Assembly: GCF_900177345.1 (NCBI RefSeq)
Contig: NZ_FWZT01000021.1
Coordinates: 1 to 64,000 of the forward strand
Reading direction: 5' to 3'
DNA from: Pseudobacteriovorax antillogorgiicola
GTDB lineage: Bacteria > Bdellovibrionota_B > Oligoflexia > Oligoflexales > Oligoflexaceae
Length of the DNA stretch: 64,000 nucleotides
Shown piece after piece: positions 43,244-51,651 of the stretch. A program made the translations under genes and the position numbers. Under the pieces are notes generated by a model. The model saw only the letters and a list, made by a program, of their open reading frames with translations. It was not told where the DNA came from and did no database searches. Every line of letters begins with the position of its first letter. Within the stretch, counting starts at the first letter, position 1.

Positions 43244-43786
43244 ATGAAGCCCGTTACAGCAATCTCTTGGATTGCCTGTCTTTGCATCGCAGCGATGAGC
43301 TGTGAATCTCAAAATGCTGAAAATCCAACAGCGCCCAACGACGAAATCCTGGTAAATGGTGGCGATGCCGTAGGTGTTCAACCGGAAAATCCGGGAGAAA
43401 ATCCCGATGCCCAAGATCCTTCGCCGCCAGAGATGCCAGACATTCCCGTGGCAAGTGAAGATGAAGAGGGAGTTATCACCCTTAACGTGGTGCCTGGGGA
43501 GCAACTGCCAGATCGGCTGAAGACTTGTCTCGATCAGGGAGTCGCAGGCGAGGTCACCAATGGCTCTTTCGCCTGTAATCAGCAAGCACTGGTGGTTTGC
43601 AACGATTTGTCTGAGGGCCAGAAGCTAGCCGCTAAGACCTATTCCGAGGAAAATATTCCTGACTATGCCCTGTGGGGATGTTCAGTCACTGCTGACGAAA
43701 CCCCTATGCTGCACTTCTACATGACCGATGGCGTGTCTCTTAAGATCTTTAATCTTGCGGTTCAAAAGGCAGCGCCTGCACAGTAA
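43244..43786 (+). CDS. Putative lipoprotein, unknown function
   Basis: The product is 180 residues, with an ATG after AAGGAGTGAGAT. A lipobox-like AAMSC sets Cys20 as the anchor. A Pro-, Glu- and Asn-rich linker (about 25-75) leads to a folded C-terminal part (about 75-175) with four Cys, likely forming disulfides. It resembles the other small Cys-rich lipoproteins in the window only in general shape. I recognise no family. Confidence 0.6.
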   Translation: MKPVTAISWIACLCIAAMSCESQNAENPTAPNDEILVNGGDAVGVQPENPGENPDAQDPSPPEMPDIPVASEDEEGVITLNVVPGEQLPDRLKTCLDQGVAGEVTNGSFACNQQALVVCNDLSEGQKLAAKTYSEENIPDYALWGCSVTADETPMLHFYMTDGVSLKIFNLAVQKAAPAQ

Positions 43787-43816
43787 CTCATTTGAAGCAA
43801 TCCAAAGATAACGTCG

Positions 43817-43849
43817 ACGAAGAACTCTCATTGGCAAGAGAATCTTCGT
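43817..43849 (+). terminator. Imperfect hairpin after lipoprotein gene
   Basis: ACGAAG (43817-43822) and CTTCGT (43844-43849) form the outer stem and CTCT/AGAG an inner one, about 30 bases past the stop. The T-run is poor, so it may be only a weak terminator. Confidence 0.35.
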
Positions 43850-43911
43850 TGATCTCGATTCATTCGTGGCCGTAAAGGATGATGTACTTCAACTGAATTT
43901 GGTGAGACATC

Positions 43912-44340
43912 ATGCTAAAATCGGCTCTAATTGTTGATGATGATCCTGGGATCCTAGCCCTGATCTCTGAGATCATATCCCAGCATGGATTTCTTTCAGC
44001 AGGTGTTTCAAGAGGCGAAGATGCTCTAGACTATGGCCGAGAACTTCATGAAATGGACGTTGTTTTTACCGACTTGAGAATGCCAGGCATGGATGGCTTT
44101 GAGTTGACGGCGACGCTTCGTAAGCGTGGCATAAGCTGTCCCATCATCGCTATCACGGGCCTGCCAGATAAAGGGCAAAGCCTGTATCACAGCAACGATG
44201 GCAAGGCTCGGGAGCGTCCGGATATGATCCTACCCAAGCCCTTCGGCTTGGGTCAGATGGAACAGGTGCTAGCCTATCTCAACCATATTGAGTCGCCCGT
44301 TGCGAAGCAAGCTGCAATGCAGCTTGACCTCGGTTTCTAA
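43912..44340 (+). CDS. Single-domain response regulator
   Basis: The product is 142 residues, with an ATG after GGTGAGACATC. Receiver landmarks are ALIVDDDPG, phospho-acceptor in MDVVFTDLRMPGMDG, Thr in IIAITGL and Lys in MILPKPFG. No output domain follows. The last 20 residues are a short extra tail (about 120-142). A partner kinase is not adjacent. Confidence 0.85.
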   Translation: MLKSALIVDDDPGILALISEIISQHGFLSAGVSRGEDALDYGRELHEMDVVFTDLRMPGMDGFELTATLRKRGISCPIIAITGLPDKGQSLYHSNDGKARERPDMILPKPFGLGQMEQVLAYLNHIESPVAKQAAMQLDLGF

Positions 44341-44352
44341 GCACACCTCTAT

Positions 44353-44838
44353 CTAGCGATAACCGCTTTTAATCCAGGCCTTGATGAATGTCTTCACATT
44401 GCTTGGTTTTGTGCTGTTATTGACGAACCGCTCGGCCCAGCCATCGTCTCCGACCCAGGCAATTCCCGTGTCGGCGATTGGTGATGAGGTGTCGATCGCT
44501 GTGAGGGCTTCGTCTTCTGCAGATTCGACCCAATAGCCACCGAGTGCTAAGGAATTGTTATGGCAGGCGCTACACTTTTGGCCATCGTCCCGACCGGCGA
44601 CCTTGCTCATGATGATATCCGCTAAGTTTTTGCCATCGATATTGGGGTTGGCCTCTAAGCCAAAATCGGTGGAGCGGATGGTTTCGTCAATACGGAGTGT
44701 TGTTTTCGTGTCCTGACTCCCGGGTTCGGCATCTGCGGAAGCTGCCATCGACTTCTTGTAACGAGAGGCGACGGGCTCCTCCGAAGAACAGGAAGCCAAA
44801 CCCAAGCTGAGTGCTAGGCTCAAACTGAAGTAATTCAA
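44353..44838 (-). CDS. Lipoprotein with one c-type heme motif
   Basis: The product is 161 residues starting at a TTG. The lipobox is GLASC (Cys17), so it is anchored in the envelope. One heme attachment motif, CSACH, lies at residues 89-93, in a context like the start of a class I cytochrome c. No Met occurs between the motif and the C-terminus (residues 94-161), so the usual distal Met ligand is missing. Heme might be ligated by a His or not be redox-standard. It could transfer electrons or sense a ligand. No cytochrome maturation or oxidase genes are nearby. Confidence 0.7.
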   Translation of the reverse strand: MNYFSLSLALSLGLASCSSEEPVASRYKKSMAASADAEPGSQDTKTTLRIDETIRSTDFGLEANPNIDGKNLADIIMSKVAGRDDGQKCSACHNNSLALGGYWVESAEDEALTAIDTSSPIADTGIAWVGDDGWAERFVNNSTKPSNVKTFIKAWIKSGYR

Positions 44839-45003
44839 GTCTTAGTCCCTACCTACGACATATTGATGTTGGTCGGTGAGAAATATGCAAATATGGCGCC
44901 ATGAGCTAAGGGCCTGAAACTTCGTTTCTCAAAAGGAAATATGTTGGGAATCCCACAAAAATTGCGGGTGACGTTGAGAAATATCGCGAATCGATTACTA
45001 AAA

Positions 45004-45510
45004 CTAATGTTTTGTGTTAATTTGACTTGATGAGAATGATAGCTGCTCGTCGAACGTCACGTTTTCTAAATCAAGACGTTCTGTACCGGATTGTCTAAAG
45101 TTTAGTTGCAACTGTTCCCGAAAGCTTTGGTTGAAGGGCCTAATGCAATTTCTAAACTCTGGGCTCGTGAGGGCATAGTTTTCACAGCTCTGCTGAACGG
45201 GAGCAAAAAAACTGGTGCATGAATCCACGTACTGCGGAACGTACGAGCGAACCAACTTGAGCTTTTCTGAACCGCTAATGTCAATTCCAGTTCTGCGATA
45301 ACGATCGATCAGCTGTTCCAAAAGCTCACGAAATTCCGTATCTTTCGGGCCAAATTGATAGATTTGAGTACCACTTTCCTGCTCTGCCATATAGAAGGCG
45401 ATGGGGTGCTGCACACACTGATCTTGAATCAGTTGCTCCACATCGGTTTTTTGCGGCTTGCATGCCATCCAGCAAAAATTCGCGATGATAAGTAGGCTTG
45501 CTTTCATCAT
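45004..45510 (-). CDS. Putative lipoprotein, unknown function
   Basis: The product is 168 residues. A pair of ATGs at 45510/45507 follows GAGGGC. The signal ends at a Cys about residue 17 (CWMACKPQ), which fits a lipobox. The rest is helix-rich with paired Cys and a Tyr- and Arg-rich middle. I recognise no family. Confidence 0.55.
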   Translation of the reverse strand: MMKASLLIIANFCWMACKPQKTDVEQLIQDQCVQHPIAFYMAEQESGTQIYQFGPKDTEFRELLEQLIDRYRRTGIDISGSEKLKLVRSYVPQYVDSCTSFFAPVQQSCENYALTSPEFRNCIRPFNQSFREQLQLNFRQSGTERLDLENVTFDEQLSFSSSQINTKH

Positions 45511-45654
45511 GCCCTCAGGTCAGTCCATTGACGCCATCGGCAAGCAGATAAAAAGCTTGAAGGTTTTTCCTGATTGCAGAGGATCTTCTTAAGAATTCAG
45601 GTCGTTTGGAGGAGTGCAAACATAAGTTGCACGTTTCTGCGCAGGAGGGAAGGA

Positions 45655-45674
45655 GTGAGCCCTTGCGGGCTCAC
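45655..45674 (-). terminator. Hairpin terminator candidate
   Basis: GTGAGCCC (45655-45662) and GGGCTCAC (45667-45674) form a perfect eight-pair stem about six bases past the protease stop on the minus strand. The following T content is modest. Confidence 0.5.
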
Positions 45675-45679
45675 AGAAC

Positions 45680-46462
45680 TTAGTTGCAAGGGAGTCCTAA
45701 ATCAATTCCAGAGTCTTCCTGGACCCAGCAGATATTGGCACTCATACGGCCCCAGATACCGCCAGTGCCACAGCGTCCACCCCGAGAGACAACACCAAAT
45801 ACCCGCCACTCACCATTGGCGAGTTGTCCGTAGGCAGGTCCGCCACTGTCTCCCTGGCAGGAGTCTTTACCATCTTTTCCAATGTAAACCTCGTTGTCAG
45901 TAACCCGCGTGATCTCGGCGTCCACCTCATACTTGACTCCGTAGCCACCACCATCTCGGGTGCCAAAGCCAACGAGTCGTACTGAGTTACCAATGCCCAA
46001 GACTTCTTCGATCTCATCATCAGCAAAAAGGATCTCTGGAATATCTGCTTCTTCAATATCGAATGGTTCTTCAAGGACCAGATAGGCAATGTCATCCCAG
46101 CCAGAGGTCTTGCGGCCATATTTGGGAGAAATTTCGAAGCGAGATACCTGATACTGGCCTGAAATTCGACCTCCCTCTTTGCCTTCACCGCTGTAGACGC
46201 TGAGCGAAGACGGGCTCCACACCCCGGAAACGCAGTGCGCTGCGGTGATAACTAAGTTGGGATGAACTACTGTTCCAGAGCAATTGATACCTCGGCCACT
46301 CACAAGGCCAATCGTTGAGGGCCATTGGCCCTTGCTTACTTTAGAACCGCCATATATTTTGGGGTCGCTCGTTGTTTCCTTGCCACAGGATGTCAGGATA
46401 AGCCCTAATGCAAAAATTCCGGTTACGCCGTACTTGACTGATTGGAATAGAGACCGAGTCAT
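45680..46462 (-). CDS. Trypsin-like (S1) serine protease lipoprotein
   Basis: The product is about 260 residues from the ATG at 46462 after CGAGGTTCTC. A lipobox (ILTSCG, Cys about 26) anchors it to the envelope. The S1 domain begins with IYGGSKVSKGQWPS, the position of zymogen activation. The catalytic residues are His in VITAAHCV, Asp in DDIAYLVL and Ser in KDSCQGDSGGPAYG. Asp six before the Ser suggests trypsin-like preference for Lys/Arg. A lipid-anchored bacterial S1 protease would act on periplasmic or outside substrates. Confidence 0.87.
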   Translation of the reverse strand: MTRSLFQSVKYGVTGIFALGLILTSCGKETTSDPKIYGGSKVSKGQWPSTIGLVSGRGINCSGTVVHPNLVITAAHCVSGVWSPSSLSVYSGEGKEGGRISGQYQVSRFEISPKYGRKTSGWDDIAYLVLEEPFDIEEADIPEILFADDEIEEVLGIGNSVRLVGFGTRDGGGYGVKYEVDAEITRVTDNEVYIGKDGKDSCQGDSGGPAYGQLANGEWRVFGVVSRGGRCGTGGIWGRMSANICWVQEDSGIDLGLPCN

Positions 46463-46579
46463 GAGAACCTCGAATGTTGTATAGGATGGATGAGTCATTG
46501 ACTAGATAGCCAGTTAAGGAAAAATAATCGATTAACTAAAAATAAATTGCCATTAATTTCACCTAGTTCGGATTACCTA

Positions 46580-47761
46580 ATGTGTGACCAAATTAATTTT
46601 GTAGATCTTGACCCCCAAGGCTTTCTCGAAAACTACTGGCAAAAAAAGCCATTGCTCATAAAAAATGGATTTGCATATTTACGAGAAGTTCTCGAACCGG
46701 AAGAGTTGGCCGGACTCAGTTGTGAACAGGGGGTGGAGTCGAGGCTTATCCTTGAAAAGGGCGGGGTGAAGCCATGGGAGGTCCGCCACGGGCCGTTTGA
46801 AGAAGACGACTTCACAACCCTTCCTCAAGATTCTTGGACACTTTTAGTCCAAGGGGTTGAACAATGGATTCCCGAAGTTTACCAGCTTCTCGAATCGTTT
46901 CGGTTCGTACCCAACTGGCGAGTAGATGATGTCATGGTATCTTACGCTCCAGACGGAGGCAGTGTCGGAGCTCATGTGGATCAGTACGATGTGTTTCTAA
47001 TTCAAGGCTTTGGCCAACGGGAGTGGCGGATAGGTAAAGAGCCATTGAAAGAGGAGCTAATCATTCCTGGTCTCGATGTAAAAATTCTTCAGGAGTTCAA
47101 TGACTACGAAGCTCTCCATCTAGATCTAGGCGACGTGTTGTATCTACCTCCTGGGATTGCCCACCATGGGATCGCCAAGGGTAGGTCTATGACTTATTCG
47201 GTAGGGTTTCGTGCACCTCATAACAAAGAACTCGCTGGTCATTTTGCAGATCACGTCTTGCTCCATGGTCGACGGGAGGTCATGTATCGAGACCCCGACT
47301 TAGAGTTGCAAGAAAGTTCTGGGGAAATGAATCAAGCTAGCCTTGATCGTTTATTTCGCGAAGTGCAGGCGACTCTAGGAGATCGAGACTTGTTCAACGA
47401 CTTTGTTGGCCGCTATATGACGCTTCCCAAGTACGATCACAAGCCCGAGCCTCAGGATCCGACTTGCCTCGACGACCTCAGAGATGATGATGTCCTTGAG
47501 CCTTTTTTGGGTGCGCGAATGCTGTATCAAAAAACCCACAAACTTGTTCTTTATATCAACGGGGAGCCATTTCCTGTAGAGATGGAAGCCCTGCCTGTGG
47601 TGAAAGCCTTGTGCGACAGTAAACAAGCCTTTTTATGGGGTGAGCTTAAGAGCGCAGCTCTTCGCTGCAACGGCTTGGGCTTGCTTCAAGATTTGGTCAA
47701 AGAGGGCTGGTTGCTTGTTGCGGATCCTACAGAAGATGATGGAAGTCGCAAAGAGTCATAA
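46580..47761 (+). CDS. Cupin/JmjC-type ribosomal oxygenase, RoxA/YcfD-like
   Basis: The product is about 393 residues from the ATG at 46580 (MCDQINFVDL); a TTG at 46547 is possible but neither has a strong ribosome site. It opens like YcfD (FLENYWQKKPLLIKN) and has the iron site HVDQYDVFLIQ (His and Asp) with the distal His in LPPGIAHHGIAKG. YcfD-type enzymes use Fe(II) and 2-oxoglutarate to hydroxylate an Arg of ribosomal protein L16. The C-terminal part (about 290-390) has the helical dimerisation/winged region expected for the family. It is soluble and monocistronic. Confidence 0.85.
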   Translation: MCDQINFVDLDPQGFLENYWQKKPLLIKNGFAYLREVLEPEELAGLSCEQGVESRLILEKGGVKPWEVRHGPFEEDDFTTLPQDSWTLLVQGVEQWIPEVYQLLESFRFVPNWRVDDVMVSYAPDGGSVGAHVDQYDVFLIQGFGQREWRIGKEPLKEELIIPGLDVKILQEFNDYEALHLDLGDVLYLPPGIAHHGIAKGRSMTYSVGFRAPHNKELAGHFADHVLLHGRREVMYRDPDLELQESSGEMNQASLDRLFREVQATLGDRDLFNDFVGRYMTLPKYDHKPEPQDPTCLDDLRDDDVLEPFLGARMLYQKTHKLVLYINGEPFPVEMEALPVVKALCDSKQAFLWGELKSAALRCNGLGLLQDLVKEGWLLVADPTEDDGSRKES

Positions 47762-47842
47762 TTTTTGGTTGATTCGTCGCCTAAAACCGTGTGAATTATG
47801 AGTCACTGTTTCGAAAAATTTAATCCAGCTTAGGGGCCATCC

Positions 47843-48505
47843 ATGACTCGTGTTGTCGCGTTTTTCGATCTCGATCGTACCCTCATTGATGTAAATAGTG
47901 CGGTATTGTATGCAAAGTACGAACGACGCCACAAACGAATAAGTCTATGGCAGATGTGGACCGCAGTTTTTTATACCAGTCTTTACCACCTGAACCTTTT
48001 GGATATGGAGTTGGCCTATCTTAAGGCCTTGCGCCATTACAAAGGGCAATGTGAAAAAGACGTTGATAAAAATACCCGTGAGTTTTTTTACCAAGAGGTA
48101 CACAAGCGACTTCAGCCCGGTGCCCAGAGAGCTTTGGATTTCCATCGCAAGGCGGGACACCAGCTGGTTTTGCTAAGCACGAGTTCAGTCTACCAAGCAC
48201 GTGCCGCAGCTGAAGCTTGGGGGTTGGACGATGTGATTGCCAATCGATTTCCCACAGACAAGGGTTTCTTAAACGGAACTTTTGAAAAGCCCTTGTGCTA
48301 TGGGCAAGGTAAGGTAGATCTGGCGGAAAAGTGGATCAATGGTAAGGGAATCGATCTGGAACAATGTTATTTCTATTCGGACTCCTATTCCGATCTGCCC
48401 ATGTTGCAGAGGGTTGGAAATCCGAAGATCGTCAATCCAGATCCTCGGCTAAAACAGTTTTCTAGGCGTCAAAAGTGGGAAGTACTTAACTGGAGTGCGG
48501 TGTAA
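47843..48505 (+). CDS. HAD-IB family phosphatase
   Basis: The product is 220 residues, with an ATG after AGGGGCCATCC. Motif I is FFDLDRTLID (two Asp present), with a helical cap (about 30-90). Motif II is LLSTSS, a Lys lies in QGKVDLAE, and motif IV is YFYSDSYSDLPML. This is the SerB-like HAD subfamily IB, many of whose members dephosphorylate phosphoserine or lipid-linked phosphates. The substrate here cannot be told. Confidence 0.85.
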   Translation: MTRVVAFFDLDRTLIDVNSAVLYAKYERRHKRISLWQMWTAVFYTSLYHLNLLDMELAYLKALRHYKGQCEKDVDKNTREFFYQEVHKRLQPGAQRALDFHRKAGHQLVLLSTSSVYQARAAAEAWGLDDVIANRFPTDKGFLNGTFEKPLCYGQGKVDLAEKWINGKGIDLEQCYFYSDSYSDLPMLQRVGNPKIVNPDPRLKQFSRRQKWEVLNWSAV

Positions 48506-48626
48506 ACACATCCTATGGTTAAGGGGAGCAAAACTCTCTACGATTTTACTATTTCCTCGCATTTTTTAACCAAGCCTTGTCTCATAGGTTGTGCTCCCTT
48601 TGATAAGTGCCGGGCTCTCTGAGCAT

Positions 48627-49595
48627 CTACAAGGACTTTGTCCAGGTGATCATCCCAACCGCTCCTGATGCTTGAGGCACGACGTCTACCTTCCAAGTTT
48701 TGGGCTCTGGGCGTTCCGGTGCCAGGTAAATGCTCTCTAAAACCTCGTTGTTGGCCAGTTGATTCTTAGCCTCTTCAATGGCGCCCCGTCTGCGTCCGCG
48801 GCGGCCTCTCGCTGGCTCCCGTGGTGGGTTTAAGACGGCTTCAGCTACGCCGACTCCATAAAGACCCAAGAACAAAAACAATCCGGTTTGAGCCTCTTCG
48901 CGGGCAGCAATTACAAACTGCTCGTTGGCATCCAGATAAGCATTAAACTCTTCATCCGAGAACGAAGATGAGGCCTCCTGTTCATCGATCACCTGCAATG
49001 CCTCTGCATCAGCCGCGTCAGCAGCACTGTTTCTTTCGAAGAACAGCAAGATCCCCAAGGCTTGTCCAGCCGCCAATCCTGCTCCCAGTAGTGTTTTACC
49101 CTGAGAGAACTGCCCCAAGCCAAATGGTAAGAAAGTCATGATCCCCCCAGAGCTAGCAGGTTCTTGGCGAGACATAGAACGTCGGCTGCGCCTTGCACTC
49201 CTGAAGCTGCGAGAGCTTGAGCCACGGGATCGGCCCCTGATCTGTTTTTTAGTGCGCTTGAAAAGAGCGATAGCGCGACGATCGCGAGACTCCTCACGAC
49301 TGATCGTGAGGGTTGGATCGAGTTTGAGGGCTCGTTTGAAGTAGGCTGCAGCTTTCGAGCGTTTGCCTAACTTAAATTCTGTAAGGCCTAGAAGCTTATA
49401 GATAAGCGCCTTATCATAACGGTCACTGGTTTGCCTGAGACCCTGACTCAAGAACTTTTTCGCCTTGCGATAATTGCCATTGAGATAAGATTGATAACCC
49501 CGGTCGAAGGCTTGAGCAGGCAAGGTTTCTGGTTTAATCAAGACACAGGAAAAAAAGAATATGGCAAGGTATCTAAGAATCGACTGTGGGCTCAT
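48627..49595 (-). CDS. TPR-containing exported protein
   Basis: The product is 322 residues with a signal peptide (hydrophobic core FFFSCVLI, cleavage near residue 27). Two to three TPR-like repeats (about 30-100: GYQSYLNGNYRKAKKFL and AAAYFKRALKLDP) are followed by an Arg- and Ser-rich basic stretch (about 113-145) and a segment MTFLPFGLGQFSQGK, which I have seen in envelope proteins of this lineage. A hydrophobic span (about 238-252) lies before a basic RGRRGRRRG. It probably associates with the periplasmic side of an envelope complex. I do not assign a function. Confidence 0.65.
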   Translation of the reverse strand: MSPQSILRYLAIFFFSCVLIKPETLPAQAFDRGYQSYLNGNYRKAKKFLSQGLRQTSDRYDKALIYKLLGLTEFKLGKRSKAAAYFKRALKLDPTLTISREESRDRRAIALFKRTKKQIRGRSRGSSSRSFRSARRSRRSMSRQEPASSGGIMTFLPFGLGQFSQGKTLLGAGLAAGQALGILLFFERNSAADAADAEALQVIDEQEASSSFSDEEFNAYLDANEQFVIAAREEAQTGLFLFLGLYGVGVAEAVLNPPREPARGRRGRRRGAIEEAKNQLANNEVLESIYLAPERPEPKTWKVDVVPQASGAVGMITWTKSL

Positions 49596-50219
49596 CCTCT
49601 AGCATCCTTTATTTGGAGTCACAGGGCAAATATCTTCACCAGCAATATTACGCCTATGACCATTTTAGCGTATTCGAGCCCAAGATTTGAATACCATCGC
49701 CAGATTCTTATGGAATGATTGTTCCGAAGTGCTTTCATGTCTATGTAATAAATATCGTTAATGCTTGTTGTTCAGGAAAGCGGAAATAGAATCTAAGTTA
49801 AAAAAATCATGCTTTTGATTTTCGCGCAAATGAATTGTCGTTCGCATTTGGTCACAATGAGTTCGTCCTTAATTGCATCTGCTGTCAAAATCAGCTAACT
49901 AAACCAGACAGCAAACTAAAAATAGGAACCCCCAGGACAAGTTCTTTCTACAATAATTAGACTATTCAAAACCTTACGTTGGAGTAAGGTTTACCTTGAT
50001 TCCGACTAGCATAAAATATATAATGAAATTAATCTGATATCAGATAGGGTAATGGCTTATGCAGGGATCTGCAAAGCTTGGTATTACTAGATATTACTAG
50101 TTAAAATTTCTTAAGTTTTACGATAAGGTGCGTCGCACTTGAAAAACAGAAGGAAATCTTACTAACCCGTAAGATAGTTGCCACATTGGCCATCACGTAC
50201 TTTTAATCAATCAGTGAGG
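49596..50219. other. Long AT-rich intergenic region
   Basis: No open frame here has a ribosome site or coding-like composition. It contains a strong hairpin at 49969-49992, a short direct repeat ATTACTAG near 50089-50100, and a GTGCG-T-CGCAC palindrome at 50129-50139. It probably holds the promoter of the LuxR-type gene and perhaps an untranslated leader or a small RNA that I cannot identify. Confidence 0.4.
49969..49992. promoter_or_regulatory. Perfect 9-bp stem hairpin upstream of LuxR-type gene
   Basis: AAACCTTAC and GTAAGGTTT pair perfectly around a six-base loop. It is 228 bases before the regulator's start and could be an operator, a terminator of a small RNA or a leader structure. Confidence 0.35.
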
Positions 50220-50546
50220 ATGTTGTCATTGAAAGCTCCCATTGCAGAATTTAGCCGCAAGTATAGTTTATCCAAGCGTGAGCAAGACGTACTCACTTTA
50301 TTGGTAAGCCGCATCGTGAATGCTGAAGAAATATCCAAGCGCTTGGGAATCAGCCAAAACACAGTTAGAATTCACGTGAAGAACATCAACACAAAAGTTG
50401 GGGTTCGCAGCAAATCCGAAATTCTTAGTACCTTCATTGGTTTTTTAGGAACGTTCTACGATATTCCACAGGACTTAGGTTCAGACTTAGGTATTCCGTT
50501 ACCCCCTTCAGCCCGATCTGGTGTTGATGTAGTTGAAACTAATTAA
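50220..50546 (+). CDS. Short LuxR-type DNA-binding regulator
   Basis: The product is about 108 residues. The start is unsure among ATG 50220 (too close to GAGG), TTG 50223 and TTG 50229 (nine bases after GAGG). It is essentially a lone LuxR/GerE helix-turn-helix: LSKREQDVLTLL then AEEISKRLGISQNTVRIHVKNINTKVGVRSKSEI. No receiver or ligand domain precedes it. A 35-residue tail ends ETN. Stand-alone LuxR-type domains act as transcription factors, sometimes controlled by other proteins. Its target is not known. Confidence 0.8.
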   Translation: MLSLKAPIAEFSRKYSLSKREQDVLTLLVSRIVNAEEISKRLGISQNTVRIHVKNINTKVGVRSKSEILSTFIGFLGTFYDIPQDLGSDLGIPLPPSARSGVDVVETN

Positions 50547-50900
50547 TTTCTAAATTTGAGAAGGCTTTCAGGTGCTTAGATCCTGCACTAAGGCCCCCGT
50601 TGGGTAGCAGCGATAGTATCTCTATCCTAGAGGCGTATGCGACACAGGGCAAACCAGCCAAGTGTCCAGGGTGGAGAGAAGCTTAATGAAGTTTCTTAAT
50701 CTAGGATTTTTAGGCTGTATACCTACTTTGTTTTCACAATGCCCGAGCTTCGTGGGTAGCTTTCGATATCAGTTGGCTAGACAAGCTGCTCCAGTTTGCC
50801 AAAGGCCACGAATGCGAGTTCATCAAGGTGGTCGAAGCCTTAAGTGGTAGGCCGTTTGAATAGGGGGTGCAGAGGGGGAGATAAGCTCTCCCCGTAGGCC
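50547..50900. other. Intergenic region with weak small open frame
   Basis: A frame from ATG 50686 (MKFLNLGFLGC, after GGAGAGAAGCTTA) runs to 50850, 54 residues. The start resembles a lipoprotein signal with a Cys, but the rest is Arg- and Gln-rich and unlike a mature lipoprotein. It could be a small gene or the remains of one. Otherwise I see nothing in the gap. Confidence 0.3.
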
Positions 50901-51362
50901 TTACTTACCTTCTACTTCGCAAGTTGGGTCAGTAGGGTCGACGTAGTCATCGTCGCCAGCATCATCGCCTTTGCCATCGTCATCGGTATCTTCGTCGTCT
51001 TCGTAATCATCACCCTTGTCGTCACCATCATCACCCTTATCATCATCGTCGTCGCCCTTATCGTCGTCATCATTCTGAGACGGATCGTCGTTTTGTGATG
51101 GGTCATCATTTTGGGTAGGGTCATCGTAATCGTCATCCTTGTCTTCGCCTTTTCCTTTACCCTTGCCATCCTCATCACCGGAACCCCAGTAATCAGTCAT
51201 GCAATCTTCTTCGAGGAAGTCATCACCATTGTCGCCACCATCGATTTCTCCACCGTATGGTGTCGCGGTTTGATCTTCCGCACTGTGATTGCTTGCAGAG
51301 TTACAGGCAAAACCGAGAAGCCCTAACGAAAGAACAACTGCAAGATTCGTCAATTTCAACAT
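50901..51362 (-). CDS. Asp-rich low-complexity lipoprotein
   Basis: The product is about 153 residues from the ATG at 51362, six bases after AGGAG. The lipobox is LLGFAC, so the Cys is lipidated. More than half of the mature protein is Asp, Gly and Lys, with repeats such as DPSQNDD and DDKGDD. Cys occurs near both ends of the acidic region. Such a charge pattern suggests metal or cation binding, or an unstructured surface brush. I see no catalytic domain, and the sequence cannot give a function. Confidence 0.7.
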   Translation of the reverse strand: MLKLTNLAVVLSLGLLGFACNSASNHSAEDQTATPYGGEIDGGDNGDDFLEEDCMTDYWGSGDEDGKGKGKGEDKDDDYDDPTQNDDPSQNDDPSQNDDDDKGDDDDDKGDDGDDKGDDYEDDEDTDDDGKGDDAGDDDYVDPTDPTCEVEGK

Positions 51363-51651
51363 AAACATCTCCTAAAACAACATTTTTTACGTCAGCAACA
51401 ATTGCAGGTCGTAAAGAAGTAGAAACAAGCTTCCGCTCATCGGAAGCTTGTGCAATGGTCTGACCAAAGTTCGAGAAGGTTTAATATGTTGATATTGTTA
51501 GTATTCGTTGAAATCTGCGGTTCGGTAAGAATGTTTACGCCTCATCGGGGTGTCAAGGACTTGGACAAGAGCCTGTTTTTTCCCCTAAATTTTTGCGGAA
51601 GTCGAGCCGATAAGCAGCCATTACCATACTATGACTAAAGGGGTGAAAAGT

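Noticed and set aside
45574-45903. Plus-strand frame overlapping the trypsin-like protease gene
   Set aside because: It mostly lies antisense to a protease with a clear catalytic triad; no family or start signal supports it.
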